A stretch of DNA of 64,000 bases from Paraburkholderia kirstenboschensis (lineage in GTDB: Bacteria; Pseudomonadota; Gammaproteobacteria; Burkholderiales; Burkholderiaceae): positions 558,001 to 622,000 of the forward strand of contig NZ_CAJHCR010000001.1 of the NCBI RefSeq assembly GCF_904848585.1, read 5' to 3'. The translations under genes were made by a program, and so were the position numbers. This document shows, piece after piece, positions 24,869-34,854 of the stretch (positions are counted from its first letter, which is position 1; every line of letters starts with the position of its first letter). The notes under the pieces are model-generated. The model had not been told where the DNA came from. It searched no databases and saw only the letters and a list, made by a program, of their open reading frames with translations.

Positions 24869-24908
24869 GCGCGGGACGAGAGATAGCCAGGGCGGTAGCG
24901 GGCATTCT

Positions 24909-26129
24909 TCAAATCACGGATTGCCCGCGTAACGCCGCGATCCGTTCGTCGCCGTAACCGAGCACGTCGCGCAGAACGCTTTCTGTATGCTCTCCGAGCG
25001 TCGGCGGATGCGTGAGCGCTTGTGGCGGCGTGCCCGTCATGTTGATCGGATTGCGCACCAGCTTGACGGTGCCGCCCGAGGGATGCGGCAGATCGACCTG
25101 CATGCCGCGCGCCACCACCTGCTCGTTTTCGAATACTTCTGCGAGATCGTTGATCGGCCCACACGGCACGCCGGCCGCCTCGAGCGCCGCGATCCAGTCC
25201 TGCTTGCCCTTCAGACGGACCATCTCCGCGAGGATCGGCACGAGTACATCGCGATGCCGCACGCGTGCGGGATTGGTTGCGAAACGCTCGTCTTCGGCAA
25301 GTTCCGGGCGTTGGCCCACCTCGACGAACTTGCGGAACTGGCCGTCGTTGCCGACCGCAACGATGATCCAGCCGTCGCTCGTCTGGAACGTCTGGTACGG
25401 CACGATGTTCGGATGCGCGTTGCCCCAGCGGACCGGCGGCTGACCGCTCGCGAGGTAGTTCGAATTCATGTTGGCTAGCATGGCGACCTGCACGTCGAGC
25501 AACGCCATGTCGATATATTGGCCTTCACCGGTGCGGTCGCGGTGCGTGAGAGCAGTAAGCACGGCGATGGTCGAATACATGCCGGTCATAAGATCGGCGA
25601 TCGCCACGCCGGCCTTTTGCGGGCCGCCGCCCGGCTGGCCGTCGCGCTCGCCGGTGATACTCATGAATCCGCCGATCCCCTGCACGATGAAGTCGTAGCC
25701 CGCGCGCTGCGCATACGGTCCGGTCTGCCCGAATCCCGTCACCGAGCAGTAGATCAGATCCGGCTTCACTTCTTTCAGCGACGCGTAATCGAGGCCGTAT
25801 TTCTTAAGCTGCCCGACCTTGTAGTTCTCCAGCACCACGTCGCTTTGCGCGGCCAGTTCGCGAATGATCCGCTGACCTTCCGGCGACGCGATGTCGATGG
25901 TCACCGAGCGCTTGTTGCGGTTCGCGGCGAGGTAGTAAGCCGCCTCGCGCGTGTCCGCGCCTTCGGGCGTCTTGAGGTACGGAGGGCCCCAGTGGCGCGT
26001 GTCGTCACCCACGTCGGGGCGTTCGATCTTGATCACGTCTGCGCCGAAATCGGCAAGCGTTTGCGCGCACCAGGGGCCCGCGAGCACGCGGGTGAGATCC
26101 AGCACGCGGATATGACTGAGAGCGCCCAT
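24909..26129 (-). CDS. CaiB/BaiF-family CoA-transferase (class III)
   Basis: 406 residues. The N-terminal LSHIRVLDLTRVLAGPWCAQ and DFGADVIKIERP motifs and the catalytic aspartate in GVAIADLMTGMYST mark a class III CoA-transferase, which moves CoA between carboxylic acids through an aspartyl-CoA intermediate. The acceptor acid (formyl, succinyl, mesaconyl, glutaryl and others are used by relatives) cannot be identified. The start is the ATG at 26129; the frame's first codon at 26147 is a TTG. Monocistronic, convergent with the alpha/beta hydrolase gene. Confidence 0.9.
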   Translation of the reverse strand: MGALSHIRVLDLTRVLAGPWCAQTLADFGADVIKIERPDVGDDTRHWGPPYLKTPEGADTREAAYYLAANRNKRSVTIDIASPEGQRIIRELAAQSDVVLENYKVGQLKKYGLDYASLKEVKPDLIYCSVTGFGQTGPYAQRAGYDFIVQGIGGFMSITGERDGQPGGGPQKAGVAIADLMTGMYSTIAVLTALTHRDRTGEGQYIDMALLDVQVAMLANMNSNYLASGQPPVRWGNAHPNIVPYQTFQTSDGWIIVAVGNDGQFRKFVEVGQRPELAEDERFATNPARVRHRDVLVPILAEMVRLKGKQDWIAALEAAGVPCGPINDLAEVFENEQVVARGMQVDLPHPSGGTVKLVRNPINMTGTPPQALTHPPTLGEHTESVLRDVLGYGDERIAALRGQSVI

Positions 26130-26384
26130 GTTTGTCGATGTCTCCAATGTAAGCGGCCGGCGCGCAAGGCGCCGTGGATGTGGGCAATCTTAAGCGATTA
26201 GGGCGAGCCGGCGCAGTCGGCCAAACGTCATAAGACGAATGACGCGCAATTCTCGCAAGCGGGGCACGAGCCGCGCGAGGACTCATGCGCGGCTCAGACG
26301 CATCACCGTGTCTCACACTGCCCGGCGCGACCTGGCCGAACGGCTAACGACTCGGCAGCGCGCCGCGCGAGGCCGCCGATCCCG

Positions 26385-26390
26385 TATAAT
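26385..26390 (+). promoter_or_regulatory. -10 element upstream of alaS
   Basis: Perfect TATAAT about 87 nt before the alaS ATG. The corresponding -35 region is GC-rich and weak, leaving a leader of roughly 80 nt. Confidence 0.5.
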
Positions 26391-26476
26391 CAGTCGTTTA
26401 AGAAACAAACAGTTGGCGCATCTCCGGATGCCGCCGGTAAAAGTCTGGAAACAGTCAGGACCGTCCCCCGCCCGCT

Positions 26477-29101
26477 ATGAAAGCCGCCGAAATCCGCGAG
26501 AAATTCCTCAAGTTCTTCGAATCGAAGGGCCATACGATCGTTCGCTCGTCGAGCCTTGTGCCCGGCAACGACCCGACGCTGCTCTTCACGAATTCGGGAA
26601 TGGTGCAGTTCAAAGATGTGTTCCTCGGCGCGGAATCGCGCCCGTATTCGCGCGCCACAACCGCGCAGCGCAGCGTGCGCGCGGGCGGCAAGCACAACGA
26701 TCTGGAAAACGTCGGCTATACCGCGCGCCATCATACGTTCTTCGAAATGCTGGGCAACTTCTCGTTCGGCGACTATTTCAAGCGCGACGCGATCCACTAC
26801 GCGTGGGAACTGCTGACGGGCGTGTACCAGTTGCCGAAAGACAAGCTGTGGGTCACCGTCTATCACGAAGACGACGAAGCGCACGACATCTGGGCGAAGG
26901 AAGTGGGCGTGCCGGTCGAGCGCATCATCCGCATAGGCGACAACAAGGGTGCGCGTTACGCGTCGGACAACTTCTGGCAAATGGCAGACACCGGCCCGTG
27001 CGGCCCGTGCTCGGAAATTTTCTACGACCACGGCCCGGACGTGTGGGGCGGCCCGCCGGGATCGCCTGAAGAAGACGGCGACCGCTACATCGAGATCTGG
27101 AATCTCGTGTTCATGCAGTTCAATCGCGACGCGCAAGGCAACATGACGCCGTTGCCCAAGCAGTGCGTCGACACAGGCATGGGTCTGGAGCGCATCGCCG
27201 CGGTGTTGCAGCACGTGCACAGCAACTATGAGATCGACCTGTTCCAGGCGCTCATCCAGGCTGCCGCGCGCGAAACCGGCGTGAGCGATCTGACGAACAA
27301 CTCGCTGAAGGTGATCGCCGATCATATTCGCGCGTGCTCGTTCCTGATCGTTGACGGCGTGATTCCCGGCAATGAAGGTCGCGGCTACGTGCTGCGCCGT
27401 ATCGTGCGTCGCGCTATCCGTCATGGCTACAAGCTCGGCAAGAAGGGCGCGTTCTTCCATCGCATGGTGGCCGATCTCGTCGCGCAAATGGGCGGCGCGT
27501 ATCCGGAACTGAAGGACGCACAACAGCGCGTGACCGACGTGCTGCGTCAGGAAGAAGAACGCTTTTTCGAGACCATCGAGCACGGCATGTCGATTCTCGA
27601 AAACGCGCTGGCCGACCTCGAAAAGAAGGGCGGCAAGACACTCGACGGCGAACTCGCGTTCAAGCTGCACGATACGTACGGCTTCCCGCTCGACCTCACC
27701 GCCGACGTGTGTCGCGAGCGCGGAGTGACTGTAGACGAACCGGCGTTCGACGAAGCCATGGCGCGTCAGCGCGAACAGGCTCGCGCAGCGGGCAAGTTCA
27801 AGATGGCGCAAGGGCTCGAATATTCGGGCGCGAAGACCACGTTCCACGGCTACGAAGAAATAATCTTCGACGACGCGAAGGTGACCGCGCTTTATGTAGA
27901 TGGTGCTTCGGTGCAGGCAGTCACGCACGGTCAGCAGGCCGTTGTCGTGCTGGACCATACGCCGTTCTACGCAGAGTCGGGCGGCCAGGTTGGCGATCAG
28001 GGCTTGCTCGCCAACGCGAGCGTGCGCTTTGCGGTAGCCGACACGCTGAAAGTGCAGGCCGACGTGGTCGGTCATCACGGCACGCTCGAACAGGGCACGC
28101 TGAAGGTGGGCGACGTGGTCAAGGCTGAAATCGACGCGGTACGCCGCGCACGCACGGCCCGCAACCACTCGGCCACGCACCTTATGCACAAGGCGTTGCG
28201 CGAAGTGCTCGGCTCGCACGTGCAGCAGAAAGGCTCGCTCGTCGATCCGGACAAGACGCGTTTCGACTTCGCGCACAACGCGCCAATGACCGACGAGCAG
28301 ATCCGCCGCGTCGAAGAGATCGTCAACGCCGAAGTGCTGGCGAACGCGCCCGGCATTGTGCGCGTCATGCCGTTCGACGAAGCGGTGAAGGGCGGCGCGA
28401 TGGCGCTGTTCGGCGAGAAATACGGCGACGAAGTGCGCGTGCTCGACCTGGGCTTTTCCCGCGAGTTGTGCGGCGGCACGCACGTGCAGCGCACCGGCGA
28501 CATCGGTCTGTTCAAGATCGTGATGGAAGGCGGTGTGGCGGCGGGGATTCGTCGCGTGGAAGCAATCACGGGCGACAACGCCGTGCGCTTCGTGCAGGAT
28601 CTCGACGCGCGCATCAACGCCGCGGCGGCGGTGCTGAAAGCGCAACCGTCCGAACTGACGCAGCGCATCACGCAAGTGCAGGATCAGGTGAAGCAGCTCG
28701 AGAAAGAACTGAGCGCGCTCAAGTCGAAGATGGCGTCGAGCCAGGGCGACGAACTCGCCGGTCAGGCGATCGAAGTGGCCGGCGTGCAGGTTCTGGCCGC
28801 CACGCTCGAGGGCGCGGACGTGAAGACGCTGCGCGAAACGGTGGACAAGCTCAAGGACAAGCTGAAGAGCGCGGCGATCGTGCTGGCTTCCGTCGAAGGC
28901 GGCAAGGTCAGCCTGATCGCCGGCGTCACGGCGGACGCGAGCAAGAAGGTCAAGGCGGGCGAACTCGTCAACTTCGTCGCGCAGCAGGTTGGCGGCAAGG
29001 GCGGCGGCCGGCCGGATATGGCGCAGGCTGGCGGCACCGAGCCGGCGAATTTGCCCGCAGCGCTTGCTGGTGTGAAGGGGTGGGTCGAAGCGCAGCTTTG
29101 A
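26477..29101 (+). CDS. alaS: Alanyl-tRNA synthetase
   Basis: 874 residues, matching E. coli AlaRS (876). The class II catalytic core opens the protein ([20 protein letters not shown], then [15 protein letters not shown]). The editing domain has the zinc-ligand motif [12 protein letters not shown] and the later [10 protein letters not shown]. The C-terminal coiled-coil and DHHA1-like C-Ala domain include [12 protein letters not shown]. Charges tRNA-Ala and hydrolyses mischarged Ser- and Gly-tRNA-Ala. The start follows a weak ribosome binding site but matches the family N-terminus exactly. It stands alone. Confidence 0.97.
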   Translation: MKAAEIREKFLKFFESKGHTIVRSSSLVPGNDPTLLFTNSGMVQFKDVFLGAESRPYSRATTAQRSVRAGGKHNDLENVGYTARHHTFFEMLGNFSFGDYFKRDAIHYAWELLTGVYQLPKDKLWVTVYHEDDEAHDIWAKEVGVPVERIIRIGDNKGARYASDNFWQMADTGPCGPCSEIFYDHGPDVWGGPPGSPEEDGDRYIEIWNLVFMQFNRDAQGNMTPLPKQCVDTGMGLERIAAVLQHVHSNYEIDLFQALIQAAARETGVSDLTNNSLKVIADHIRACSFLIVDGVIPGNEGRGYVLRRIVRRAIRHGYKLGKKGAFFHRMVADLVAQMGGAYPELKDAQQRVTDVLRQEEERFFETIEHGMSILENALADLEKKGGKTLDGELAFKLHDTYGFPLDLTADVCRERGVTVDEPAFDEAMARQREQARAAGKFKMAQGLEYSGAKTTFHGYEEIIFDDAKVTALYVDGASVQAVTHGQQAVVVLDHTPFYAESGGQVGDQGLLANASVRFAVADTLKVQADVVGHHGTLEQGTLKVGDVVKAEIDAVRRARTARNHSATHLMHKALREVLGSHVQQKGSLVDPDKTRFDFAHNAPMTDEQIRRVEEIVNAEVLANAPGIVRVMPFDEAVKGGAMALFGEKYGDEVRVLDLGFSRELCGGTHVQRTGDIGLFKIVMEGGVAAGIRRVEAITGDNAVRFVQDLDARINAAAAVLKAQPSELTQRITQVQDQVKQLEKELSALKSKMASSQGDELAGQAIEVAGVQVLAATLEGADVKTLRETVDKLKDKLKSAAIVLASVEGGKVSLIAGVTADASKKVKAGELVNFVAQQVGGKGGGRPDMAQAGGTEPANLPAALAGVKGWVEAQL

Positions 29102-29332
29102 TCGGGTTTCGATCCGGCCGTCATGGGCCGGACCGAGCCGAAAGTCGTTGAAGAGATTTGAGGTGGGTCACGCAGTGCGCCGGATCGATGGCGTGGCGCG
29201 TGGCCCGATTTTTTGCCGGGCCGGTCTTTCGGTTAGGGCTTCTGGCTTACGCTTCAGAGCGGATACACGTCGGCGTGACGTCTATCGGCCAATTCCAGGC
29301 AGCCGCGATACATTCAGCGTTGCAGCGAAGAA

Positions 29333-30346
29333 TCAAGCGACGCCAGCGCTCACGCCTGGGCGGACGCTTGCATTCGCATCTTGGCCCTTAGCCGCACCCG
29401 CACCCGCCTCCACCGCCTCCGCCTCCGCCTCGGCCTCCGCCTCGGCCTCGGCCTCCGCCTCCGCCAAATCCCCCGCGCTCTCCTGTGCGACAAGAGTCTG
29501 CTTCAGCGCATTGAGGGCCGACGAAAAGTGCCCACGTCGCCAGACGAGCAATGTCTCGATCACACCGATGTCCGGCAAGTCATGCACCGCGATGTTGCTC
29601 GCGTCGGCTTGCAGTCCCAGCACCGACCGGGGCGCGACCGCAACCCCAGCGCCCGCGGCCACGCAAGCCACGATCGCATGATACGAGCCGAGTTCCAGCA
29701 CCCGCGCCGGCCTCACGCCGTGCTCCAGATACCATTTCTCGATGTAAGCCCGGTAGGCGCAGCCGCGCTCGAATGCAACCAGCGTCGATAGCGCGATGTC
29801 GCGGACTCCGCGAATCGGCCGATGGCCGCGCGGCGTCAGCATCACCAGTTCCTCCCTGAACACCGGCACAGTCTCGAACAAGTCGCCAAGCGCCGCGGGG
29901 TCCAGCGGTGTTGCCACGAGAGCGGCGTCCACTTCGAATTCGCGCACCCGCTCGATCAGCTTGCCCGTCGTACCGGTTTCGAGCTCGAGGGCGACGTCGG
30001 GCCATTGCTGGTGATAGCGAGCGAGCAACCCTGGAAGCCGTGTTGCCGCGACGCTTTCCATCGTGCCCAGACGCAGTCGCCCGCTCGGACGGTCGGCCCG
30101 CACCGCGTGACGCGCTTCGTCGGCAAGAGCGAGCAGCCGTTCGGCGTACGGCAGGAGCGTCTCGCCTGCGGGCGTCAGCACGAGGCGCCGCCCATCGCGG
30201 ATAAAGAGGTCGGCTCCGAGTTGCTCCTCGAGCTGTTTGATGCGCGTGGTGACATTCGATTGCACGCGATTGAGCTTCGCGGCGGCGCGCGTCACGCCGT
30301 TTTCGCGCACGACCGCCCGAAAAATCGTCAAGGCTGCCAGGTCCAC
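29333..30346 (-). CDS. LysR-family transcriptional regulator with Glu-Ala repeat tail
   Basis: 337 residues. An N-terminal winged helix (LAALTIFRAVVRENGVTRAA, KLNRVQSNVTTRIKQLEEQL) and an effector domain (AALVATPLDP, GHRPIRGVR, VAAGAGVAVAPRSVLGL) identify a LysR regulator. I place the start at the GTG at 30346, which has GAGGAGA 7 nt upstream; a longer ATG frame from 30385 exists without such a signal. The last 45 residues are low-complexity, including EAEAEAEAEAEAEAEA encoded by hexanucleotide repeats, and lie beyond the normal LysR length (about 300). It is divergent from the MFS gene, which it likely controls. Inducer unknown. Confidence 0.88.
   Translation of the reverse strand: MDLAALTIFRAVVRENGVTRAAAKLNRVQSNVTTRIKQLEEQLGADLFIRDGRRLVLTPAGETLLPYAERLLALADEARHAVRADRPSGRLRLGTMESVAATRLPGLLARYHQQWPDVALELETGTTGKLIERVREFEVDAALVATPLDPAALGDLFETVPVFREELVMLTPRGHRPIRGVRDIALSTLVAFERGCAYRAYIEKWYLEHGVRPARVLELGSYHAIVACVAAGAGVAVAPRSVLGLQADASNIAVHDLPDIGVIETLLVWRRGHFSSALNALKQTLVAQESAGDLAEAEAEAEAEAEAEAEAVEAGAGAAKGQDANASVRPGVSAGVA
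29415..29462. repeat. Hexanucleotide repeat coding the Glu-Ala tail
   Basis: Eight consecutive 6-bp units GCCTCC or GCCTCG on the plus strand, read in frame as alternating Glu-Ala on the minus strand. Unit-number changes would lengthen or shorten the tail without shifting frame. Confidence 0.85.
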
Positions 30347-30540
30347 GATTCTCTCCTCGCGATGGATGGTATCCAAATTATTCATTTTCCATGATCGAAT
30401 CGTCAAGCTAATATGAATGACAACCTAGGCTCAGGCGCCGCCTCTATGCCGGTTCGGTGATGGGGCCGACCGCGCCGCAGCTTATGTGAGGTCCCGCGAG
30501 GCTTCCCGCGTGTCGCGCGCTTTTCCTTGAATGGCCATCC

Positions 30541-32391
30541 ATGAACGACCCTGCTTCCCAAGCCCAATTCATGTCAGCAGAACCACATGCCGCCCGGCGC
30601 GCGGCGCTCGCCTGTATGGTGACGCTGGCCGTCGCGCTCGGAGTCGGGCGGTTTGCGTTCACGCCGTTATTGCCATTGATGCTGCACGGCGGCGGCGCGT
30701 TCAGTCAGCCGCCGATCGACATCCAGCACGGCGGCTGGCTGGCGTCGTTCAATTACGCGGGCTACTTCGTCGGCGCGTTGACGTGCGCGGCGTTGCGCGT
30801 CGAGCCCGCGCGGATGGTGCGCTCGGGGCTGGTCTTGACCGTTCTGTTGACACTGGCAATGGGCGTCACGAGCCAGTTCTGGGTGTGGGCGGCGGTACGC
30901 TTCATCGCCGGGGCGGTGAGCGCCTGGACTTTCGTGTTCGCGTCGCAATGGGGCCTGCGACGGCTCGCGGAGCTCGGTCAGCCTGCCTGGAGCGGCGTGA
31001 TTTATACGGGGCCGGGCGTGGGCATCGTCGGGACCGGGTTGCTTGTCAGCGCGGCGGGCGGTTATGGCGCGACGGTGGGCTGGCTCGGCTTTGGCTTGAT
31101 CTCGGCGGTTCTGGCGGTGGCGGTGTGGTCCGCATTCGGCGCGCCGGCCGGTTCCGGGTCCGGTGGCGGGAGCGCGCATCGCCGCTCTGCGCCTTTAGTC
31201 AAAACGAGGGCGGTGGGAGAGAGGCCCGCGGGCGAATCGTTCACGGGAGCGGTGACGGGCGCCGCTCAACGCGCCGGCCAACAAAGCACGTCGAGCTTTG
31301 GTCCGGAGACGCGGGGCTCAACGGCGCCAGGGGGTGTGGCTGCCGCGAAGTCCGGCGTAACCACAGCAAAGAGTTTTGCCACCGCGATGCCTGATGCAAT
31401 CGCCGCAAACGGCTCCGCCGCTACGACCGCCGACGCAATCGCCGCAAACGGCTCCGCCACCGCGACCGCCGACGCAATCGCCGCAAACGGCTCCACCACT
31501 GCGACCACCGACGCAATCGCCGCAAACGACTCCGCCGCTGCGACCGCCGACGCCGTCGCCACAAACGGCTCGGCCACCGCGACGCCTGACGCCATCGCCA
31601 CAAACGGCTCCACCCCTGCGACCACCGACGCGATCGCCGCAAACGGCTCCGCCACCGCGACGCCTGACACAATCGCCGCCAACGGCTCCACCACTGCGAC
31701 CGCCGACGCAATCGCCGCAAACGGCTCCGCCAGAGCAACGCCCGACGCCGCCGCCCGAAGCGACTATGGCAACGCAATCCGAAGCACCGTGCGCGACGAG
31801 CGCAGCACCCACCCCGCGGACGCCTTGTGGCTCGTCGTCCTTTACGGTGTGCCCGGCTTCGGCTACATCATCACCGCGACGTTTCTGCCGGTTATCGCGC
31901 GCCATGCGCTGCCCGGCTCGCCGTGGCCCGACCTGTTCTGGCCGATGTTCGGCGCCGCGTTGATCGTCGGTGCATTGCTGGCCGCGCGGCTGCCGCTGCA
32001 CCTGGACAATCGCGTGCTGCTGGCCGGCAGTTACGTGCTGCAAGCCTGCGGTATCGCGCTCGGCATTGTCTGGCCGACGGCGGGCGGCTTCTCGCTCGGA
32101 AGCATCCTGATTGGCGTGCCCTTCACCGCAATTACCTTGTTCGCGATGCGTGAGGCACGGCGTCTGCGCGGCGACGACGCGGCCGGCCTCATGGGCTATG
32201 CCACTGCTGCTTACGGCCTCGGACAGATCGTCGGACCGCTCGTCGCCGCGCCGATCGCCGCGCACACCGGCTCGTTTTCGCCGGCTTTGTGGCTGGCGGC
32301 CGGCGCGCTGCTGCTGGGGGCGGCCGGTCTCGTCGCCGTCGCGCGGATGCCTCGCGGGCGAGGGCGCATGCCGGAGTGCGGCTGCGGTTGA
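30541..32391 (+). CDS. YbfB/YjiJ-family MFS transporter with a repeat-rich central loop
   Basis: 616 residues, far longer than the usual 390-410 for this MFS family. The N-half (about residues 20-200) begins CMVTLAVALGVGRFAFTPLL, the YbfB signature; the C-half restarts at about residue 428 with ALWLVVLYGVPGFGYIITA. Between them lies a soluble loop of about 220 residues: a Gly/Ser-rich part, then nine 13-residue repeats of the form DAIAANGSATATA (residues 285-401). In standard MFS topology this joins TM6 and TM7 on the cytoplasmic side. Both transmembrane halves look intact, so it is probably a functional transporter. It is divergent from a LysR regulator (194 bp between), suggesting local control. 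Substrate unknown. Confidence 0.85.
   Translation: MNDPASQAQFMSAEPHAARRAALACMVTLAVALGVGRFAFTPLLPLMLHGGGAFSQPPIDIQHGGWLASFNYAGYFVGALTCAALRVEPARMVRSGLVLTVLLTLAMGVTSQFWVWAAVRFIAGAVSAWTFVFASQWGLRRLAELGQPAWSGVIYTGPGVGIVGTGLLVSAAGGYGATVGWLGFGLISAVLAVAVWSAFGAPAGSGSGGGSAHRRSAPLVKTRAVGERPAGESFTGAVTGAAQRAGQQSTSSFGPETRGSTAPGGVAAAKSGVTTAKSFATAMPDAIAANGSAATTADAIAANGSATATADAIAANGSTTATTDAIAANDSAAATADAVATNGSATATPDAIATNGSTPATTDAIAANGSATATPDTIAANGSTTATADAIAANGSARATPDAAARSDYGNAIRSTVRDERSTHPADALWLVVLYGVPGFGYIITATFLPVIARHALPGSPWPDLFWPMFGAALIVGALLAARLPLHLDNRVLLAGSYVLQACGIALGIVWPTAGGFSLGSILIGVPFTAITLFAMREARRLRGDDAAGLMGYATAAYGLGQIVGPLVAAPIAAHTGSFSPALWLAAGALLLGAAGLVAVARMPRGRGRMPECGCG
31393..31743 (+). repeat. Nine tandem 39-bp repeats inside the MFS gene
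   Basis: Nine units of exactly 39 bp with no length variation, each coding a 13-residue DAIAANGSxxATx peptide. The variable positions are the last five residues (AATTA, ATATA, TTATT and so on). One unit has NDS instead of NGS and two have ATNGS. A tenth unit is truncated to DAAARS. Confidence 0.95.
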
Positions 32392-32544
32392 AGCCGCGGT
32401 TAGAAAGCGGCGGGAGGGTTCCCGCGGTAAGATTGCCGACGGTCGTGCAGCTCCCGTGATAAGACAGCGCGATGGCACGTCGCGCCCCATCTCACCCCCC
32501 AAAACCGCTCCCCCTTTCGAAAAACAAATCACGCCCGCTGGCAC

Positions 32545-32566
32545 TAAAATGACGGCTTTCCGTCAT
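32545..32566 (+). promoter_or_regulatory. -10-like element and inverted repeat upstream of threonine aldolase
   Basis: TAAAAT (32545-32550) is a candidate -10, immediately overlapping a perfect 7-bp inverted repeat ATGACGG-CTTT-CCGTCAT (32549-32566). The repeat ends 34 nt before the start codon, where a repressor site or a leader hairpin would act. Confidence 0.35.
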
Positions 32567-32600
32567 CCCCGCGCGTCTGTCGCCGGCCGCGCCGCTCACC

Positions 32601-33632
32601 ATGCAACATTTCGCGTCCGACAACTACGCCGGCATCTGTCCCGAAGCGCTTCATGCGCTGATCGCCGCCAACAACAGCGGCCACGAACCGGCCTATGGCG
32701 ACGACTCGTGGACCAATCAGGTATGCGATCGTCTGCGCGAACTGTTCCAGACCGACTGCGAAGTGTTCTTCGTGTTCAACGGCACGGCGGCCAATTCGCT
32801 TGCGCTCGCATCGCTTTGCCAGTCATACCACTCGGTGATCTGCCATGAGCTCGCGCACATCGAAACCGACGAGTGCGGCGGCCCCGAATTCTTCTCCGGC
32901 GGCTCGAAGCTGCTGACGGCGCCCGGCATCGGCGGCAAGCTCACGCCCGATGCGATCGAGGCGGTCGTCACGCGCCGCGCCGACATTCACTACCCGAAGC
33001 CCAAGGTCGTCACGCTCACGCAGTCGACCGAAGTGGGCACCGTCTACACCGTCGAGGAAGTGCGCGCGATCGCTGCGATCGCCAAGCGGCGTCATCTGAA
33101 AGTGCATATGGACGGCGCGCGTTTCGCGAATGCGGTCGCCGCGCTCGACGTGCATCCGTCCGAGATCACCTGGCGCGCGGGCGTCGACGTACTGTGTTTC
33201 GGTGGCACCAAGAACGGCTTGCCGGTGGGTGAAGCGGTGGTGTTCTTCGACCGCGCGCTAGCCGACGATTTCGCCTACCGTCTGAAGCAGGCGGGCCAGC
33301 TCGCTTCGAAGATGCGCTTCATTTCCGCACCGTGGTTAGGCCTGCTCGATAACGACGTGTGGTTGCGCAACGCACGTCACGCGAACGCGATGGCGCAACT
33401 GCTGCAAACGCGGTTGCAGGAAATTCCGGGCGTAAGCATCATGTTCCCGCGCGAGTCGAACGCAGTCTTCGCGCAGTTGCCCGCGCAAGCCGCGAAGGCC
33501 ATGCGCGCGCGCGGCTGGAAGTTCTACGAGTTCATCGGCGCGGGCGGCTGCCGGCTGATGTGCGCGTGGGACACGCAGCCGGAAACGGTCGAGCGTTTCG
33601 CGGCCGAAGTCCGGGAGTTGTGCGCGGCGTAA
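32601..33632 (+). CDS. ltaE: Low-specificity L-threonine aldolase
   Basis: 343 residues of the fold-type I PLP enzymes that split L-threonine and L-allo-threonine to glycine and acetaldehyde. The N-terminal ASDNYAGICPEALHALIAAN and YGDDSWTNQVCDRLRELF are family hallmarks. The PLP lysine is in CFGGTKNGLPVG, and VHMDGARFANAVAAL carries the aspartate that contacts the pyridine nitrogen. The start at 32601 (MQHFASDNYAG) fits. It is followed, with an 85-nt gap, by a NUDIX gene on the same strand. The gene symbol is by family, since related enzymes can prefer allo-threonine or phenylserine. Confidence 0.9.
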   Translation: MQHFASDNYAGICPEALHALIAANNSGHEPAYGDDSWTNQVCDRLRELFQTDCEVFFVFNGTAANSLALASLCQSYHSVICHELAHIETDECGGPEFFSGGSKLLTAPGIGGKLTPDAIEAVVTRRADIHYPKPKVVTLTQSTEVGTVYTVEEVRAIAAIAKRRHLKVHMDGARFANAVAALDVHPSEITWRAGVDVLCFGGTKNGLPVGEAVVFFDRALADDFAYRLKQAGQLASKMRFISAPWLGLLDNDVWLRNARHANAMAQLLQTRLQEIPGVSIMFPRESNAVFAQLPAQAAKAMRARGWKFYEFIGAGGCRLMCAWDTQPETVERFAAEVRELCAA

Positions 33633-33717
33633 AAGTGCGTGAGCCGTGTTAGCCGCGAAGCCGCAATACCGCCAGCGCGCCGCGCCGGCAAAGACCGAAC
33701 CTCCAAGCCACGTAACC

Positions 33718-34248
33718 ATGACCGAATACCTATTTTGTCCCCGCTGCGCGACGCCTTTGACTGAGCGAGCCGACGCCGAACATGAAGGCGGGCGCATCCG
33801 CCAGACCTGTCCCGATGCCGGATGCGGCTACGTGCACTGGAACAATCCGTTGCCGGTGGTCGCGGCGATCGTCGAATACGAGGGCAAGATCCTTCTCGCG
33901 CGCAATGCCGCATGGGCGGAGGGCGTCTTCGCGCTGATTACCGGCTTCCTCGAAAACGGCGAGACGCCGGAAGAGGGCATTGCGCGCGAGGTGCTGGAGG
34001 AGACGTCGTTGCATGCCCTGTCGGTCGAACTGATTGGCGTGTATGAATTCATTCGCAAGAACGAACTGATCATCGCGTATCACGTGAAGGCGCATGGCAC
34101 GATTTCGCTGTCGCCCGAACTGCTCGAGTACCGGCTCGTCGAGCCGGCGAAGCTGCGGCCCTGGCGCGCCGGCACCGGGCAGGCGCTCGGGGAATGGATG
34201 CGGCGGCGCGGCTTGCCGTTCGAGTTCGTCGACAAGCCGGGGCAGTAA
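33718..34248 (+). CDS. NUDIX hydrolase with N-terminal zinc ribbon
   Basis: 176 residues. A zinc ribbon (FCPRC near residue 6 and CPDAGCGYVHWNNP near residue 33) precedes a Nudix domain with the box GFLENGETPEEGIAREVLEE followed by TSL. This is the NudC-like arrangement (NADH pyrophosphatase), but the N-terminal domain of NudC is missing and the length is shorter, so the substrate is uncertain; it could be an NAD-capped-RNA or dinucleotide hydrolase. The start at 33718 (MTEYLFCPRC) was chosen because the upstream extension is not family-like. Confidence 0.85.
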   Translation: MTEYLFCPRCATPLTERADAEHEGGRIRQTCPDAGCGYVHWNNPLPVVAAIVEYEGKILLARNAAWAEGVFALITGFLENGETPEEGIAREVLEETSLHALSVELIGVYEFIRKNELIIAYHVKAHGTISLSPELLEYRLVEPAKLRPWRAGTGQALGEWMRRRGLPFEFVDKPGQ

Positions 34249-34394
34249 CCGTAATCGGGCCTCGTGCGTCGACCGGCCTGATCGGCCAGTAGCCTCGGCG
34301 AGGCGGACAACGGCGCCGCAACTAACGCAACAGCAGGCGCCGCCCAGAACACAACTGCACCCCGACACCACCACTCAAACTACACACCACCCCA

Positions 34395-34850
34395 ATGTCC
34401 AAGCCCGCCGCCGCGCCACGAAGCTCGTATCCGCACTTCCTCTCTATCACCACGCGCTGGATGGACAACGACGTCTACGGTCACGTGAACAATGTCGTCT
34501 ATTACAGCTACTTCGATACGGTGGTGAACGAGTATTTGATCCGCGCCGGCGCGCTGGATTTCGAGCGCGGCGAGACCATCGGGCTGGTCGTCGAGACGCA
34601 TTGCAACTACTTTGCGCCGCTCGTGTTTCCCGAGCGTGTCGAAGCGGGCTTGCGAGTGACGCGGCTCGGCACATCGAGCGTGCGCTACGAAGTGGGGCTC
34701 TTCAAGGAAGGCAGCGACGAAGCCGCCGCGCACGGCCACTTCGTGCATGTGTACGTGGATCGCGTCACTCGCCGTCCAGTGAACCTGCCCGATGCACTGC
34801 GTGCGGCGCTCGAGCCGATCCGCGTTGCTACCGCCGCGGCGGCGGATTAG
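34395..34850 (+). CDS. 4HBT-type acyl-CoA thioesterase
   Basis: 151 residues with the hot-dog-fold signature TRWMDNDVYGHVNNVVYYSY, in which the aspartate (WMDNDVYGHVNN) is the usual catalytic residue of 4-hydroxybenzoyl-CoA thioesterase-like proteins. The FVHVYVDRVTRRPVNLP strand completes the fold. It would hydrolyse an acyl-CoA. Its stop lies only 4 nt before the livH start, so it is the first gene of, or at least joined to, the transport operon. Confidence 0.87.
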   Translation: MSKPAAAPRSSYPHFLSITTRWMDNDVYGHVNNVVYYSYFDTVVNEYLIRAGALDFERGETIGLVVETHCNYFAPLVFPERVEAGLRVTRLGTSSVRYEVGLFKEGSDEAAAHGHFVHVYVDRVTRRPVNLPDALRAALEPIRVATAAAAD

Positions 34851-34854
34851 GCAC

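Noticed and set aside
29148..29681. Plus-strand ORF coding long Ala-Ser repeats
   Set aside because: Shadow of the LysR tail repeat; the repeat-driven translation has no other support.
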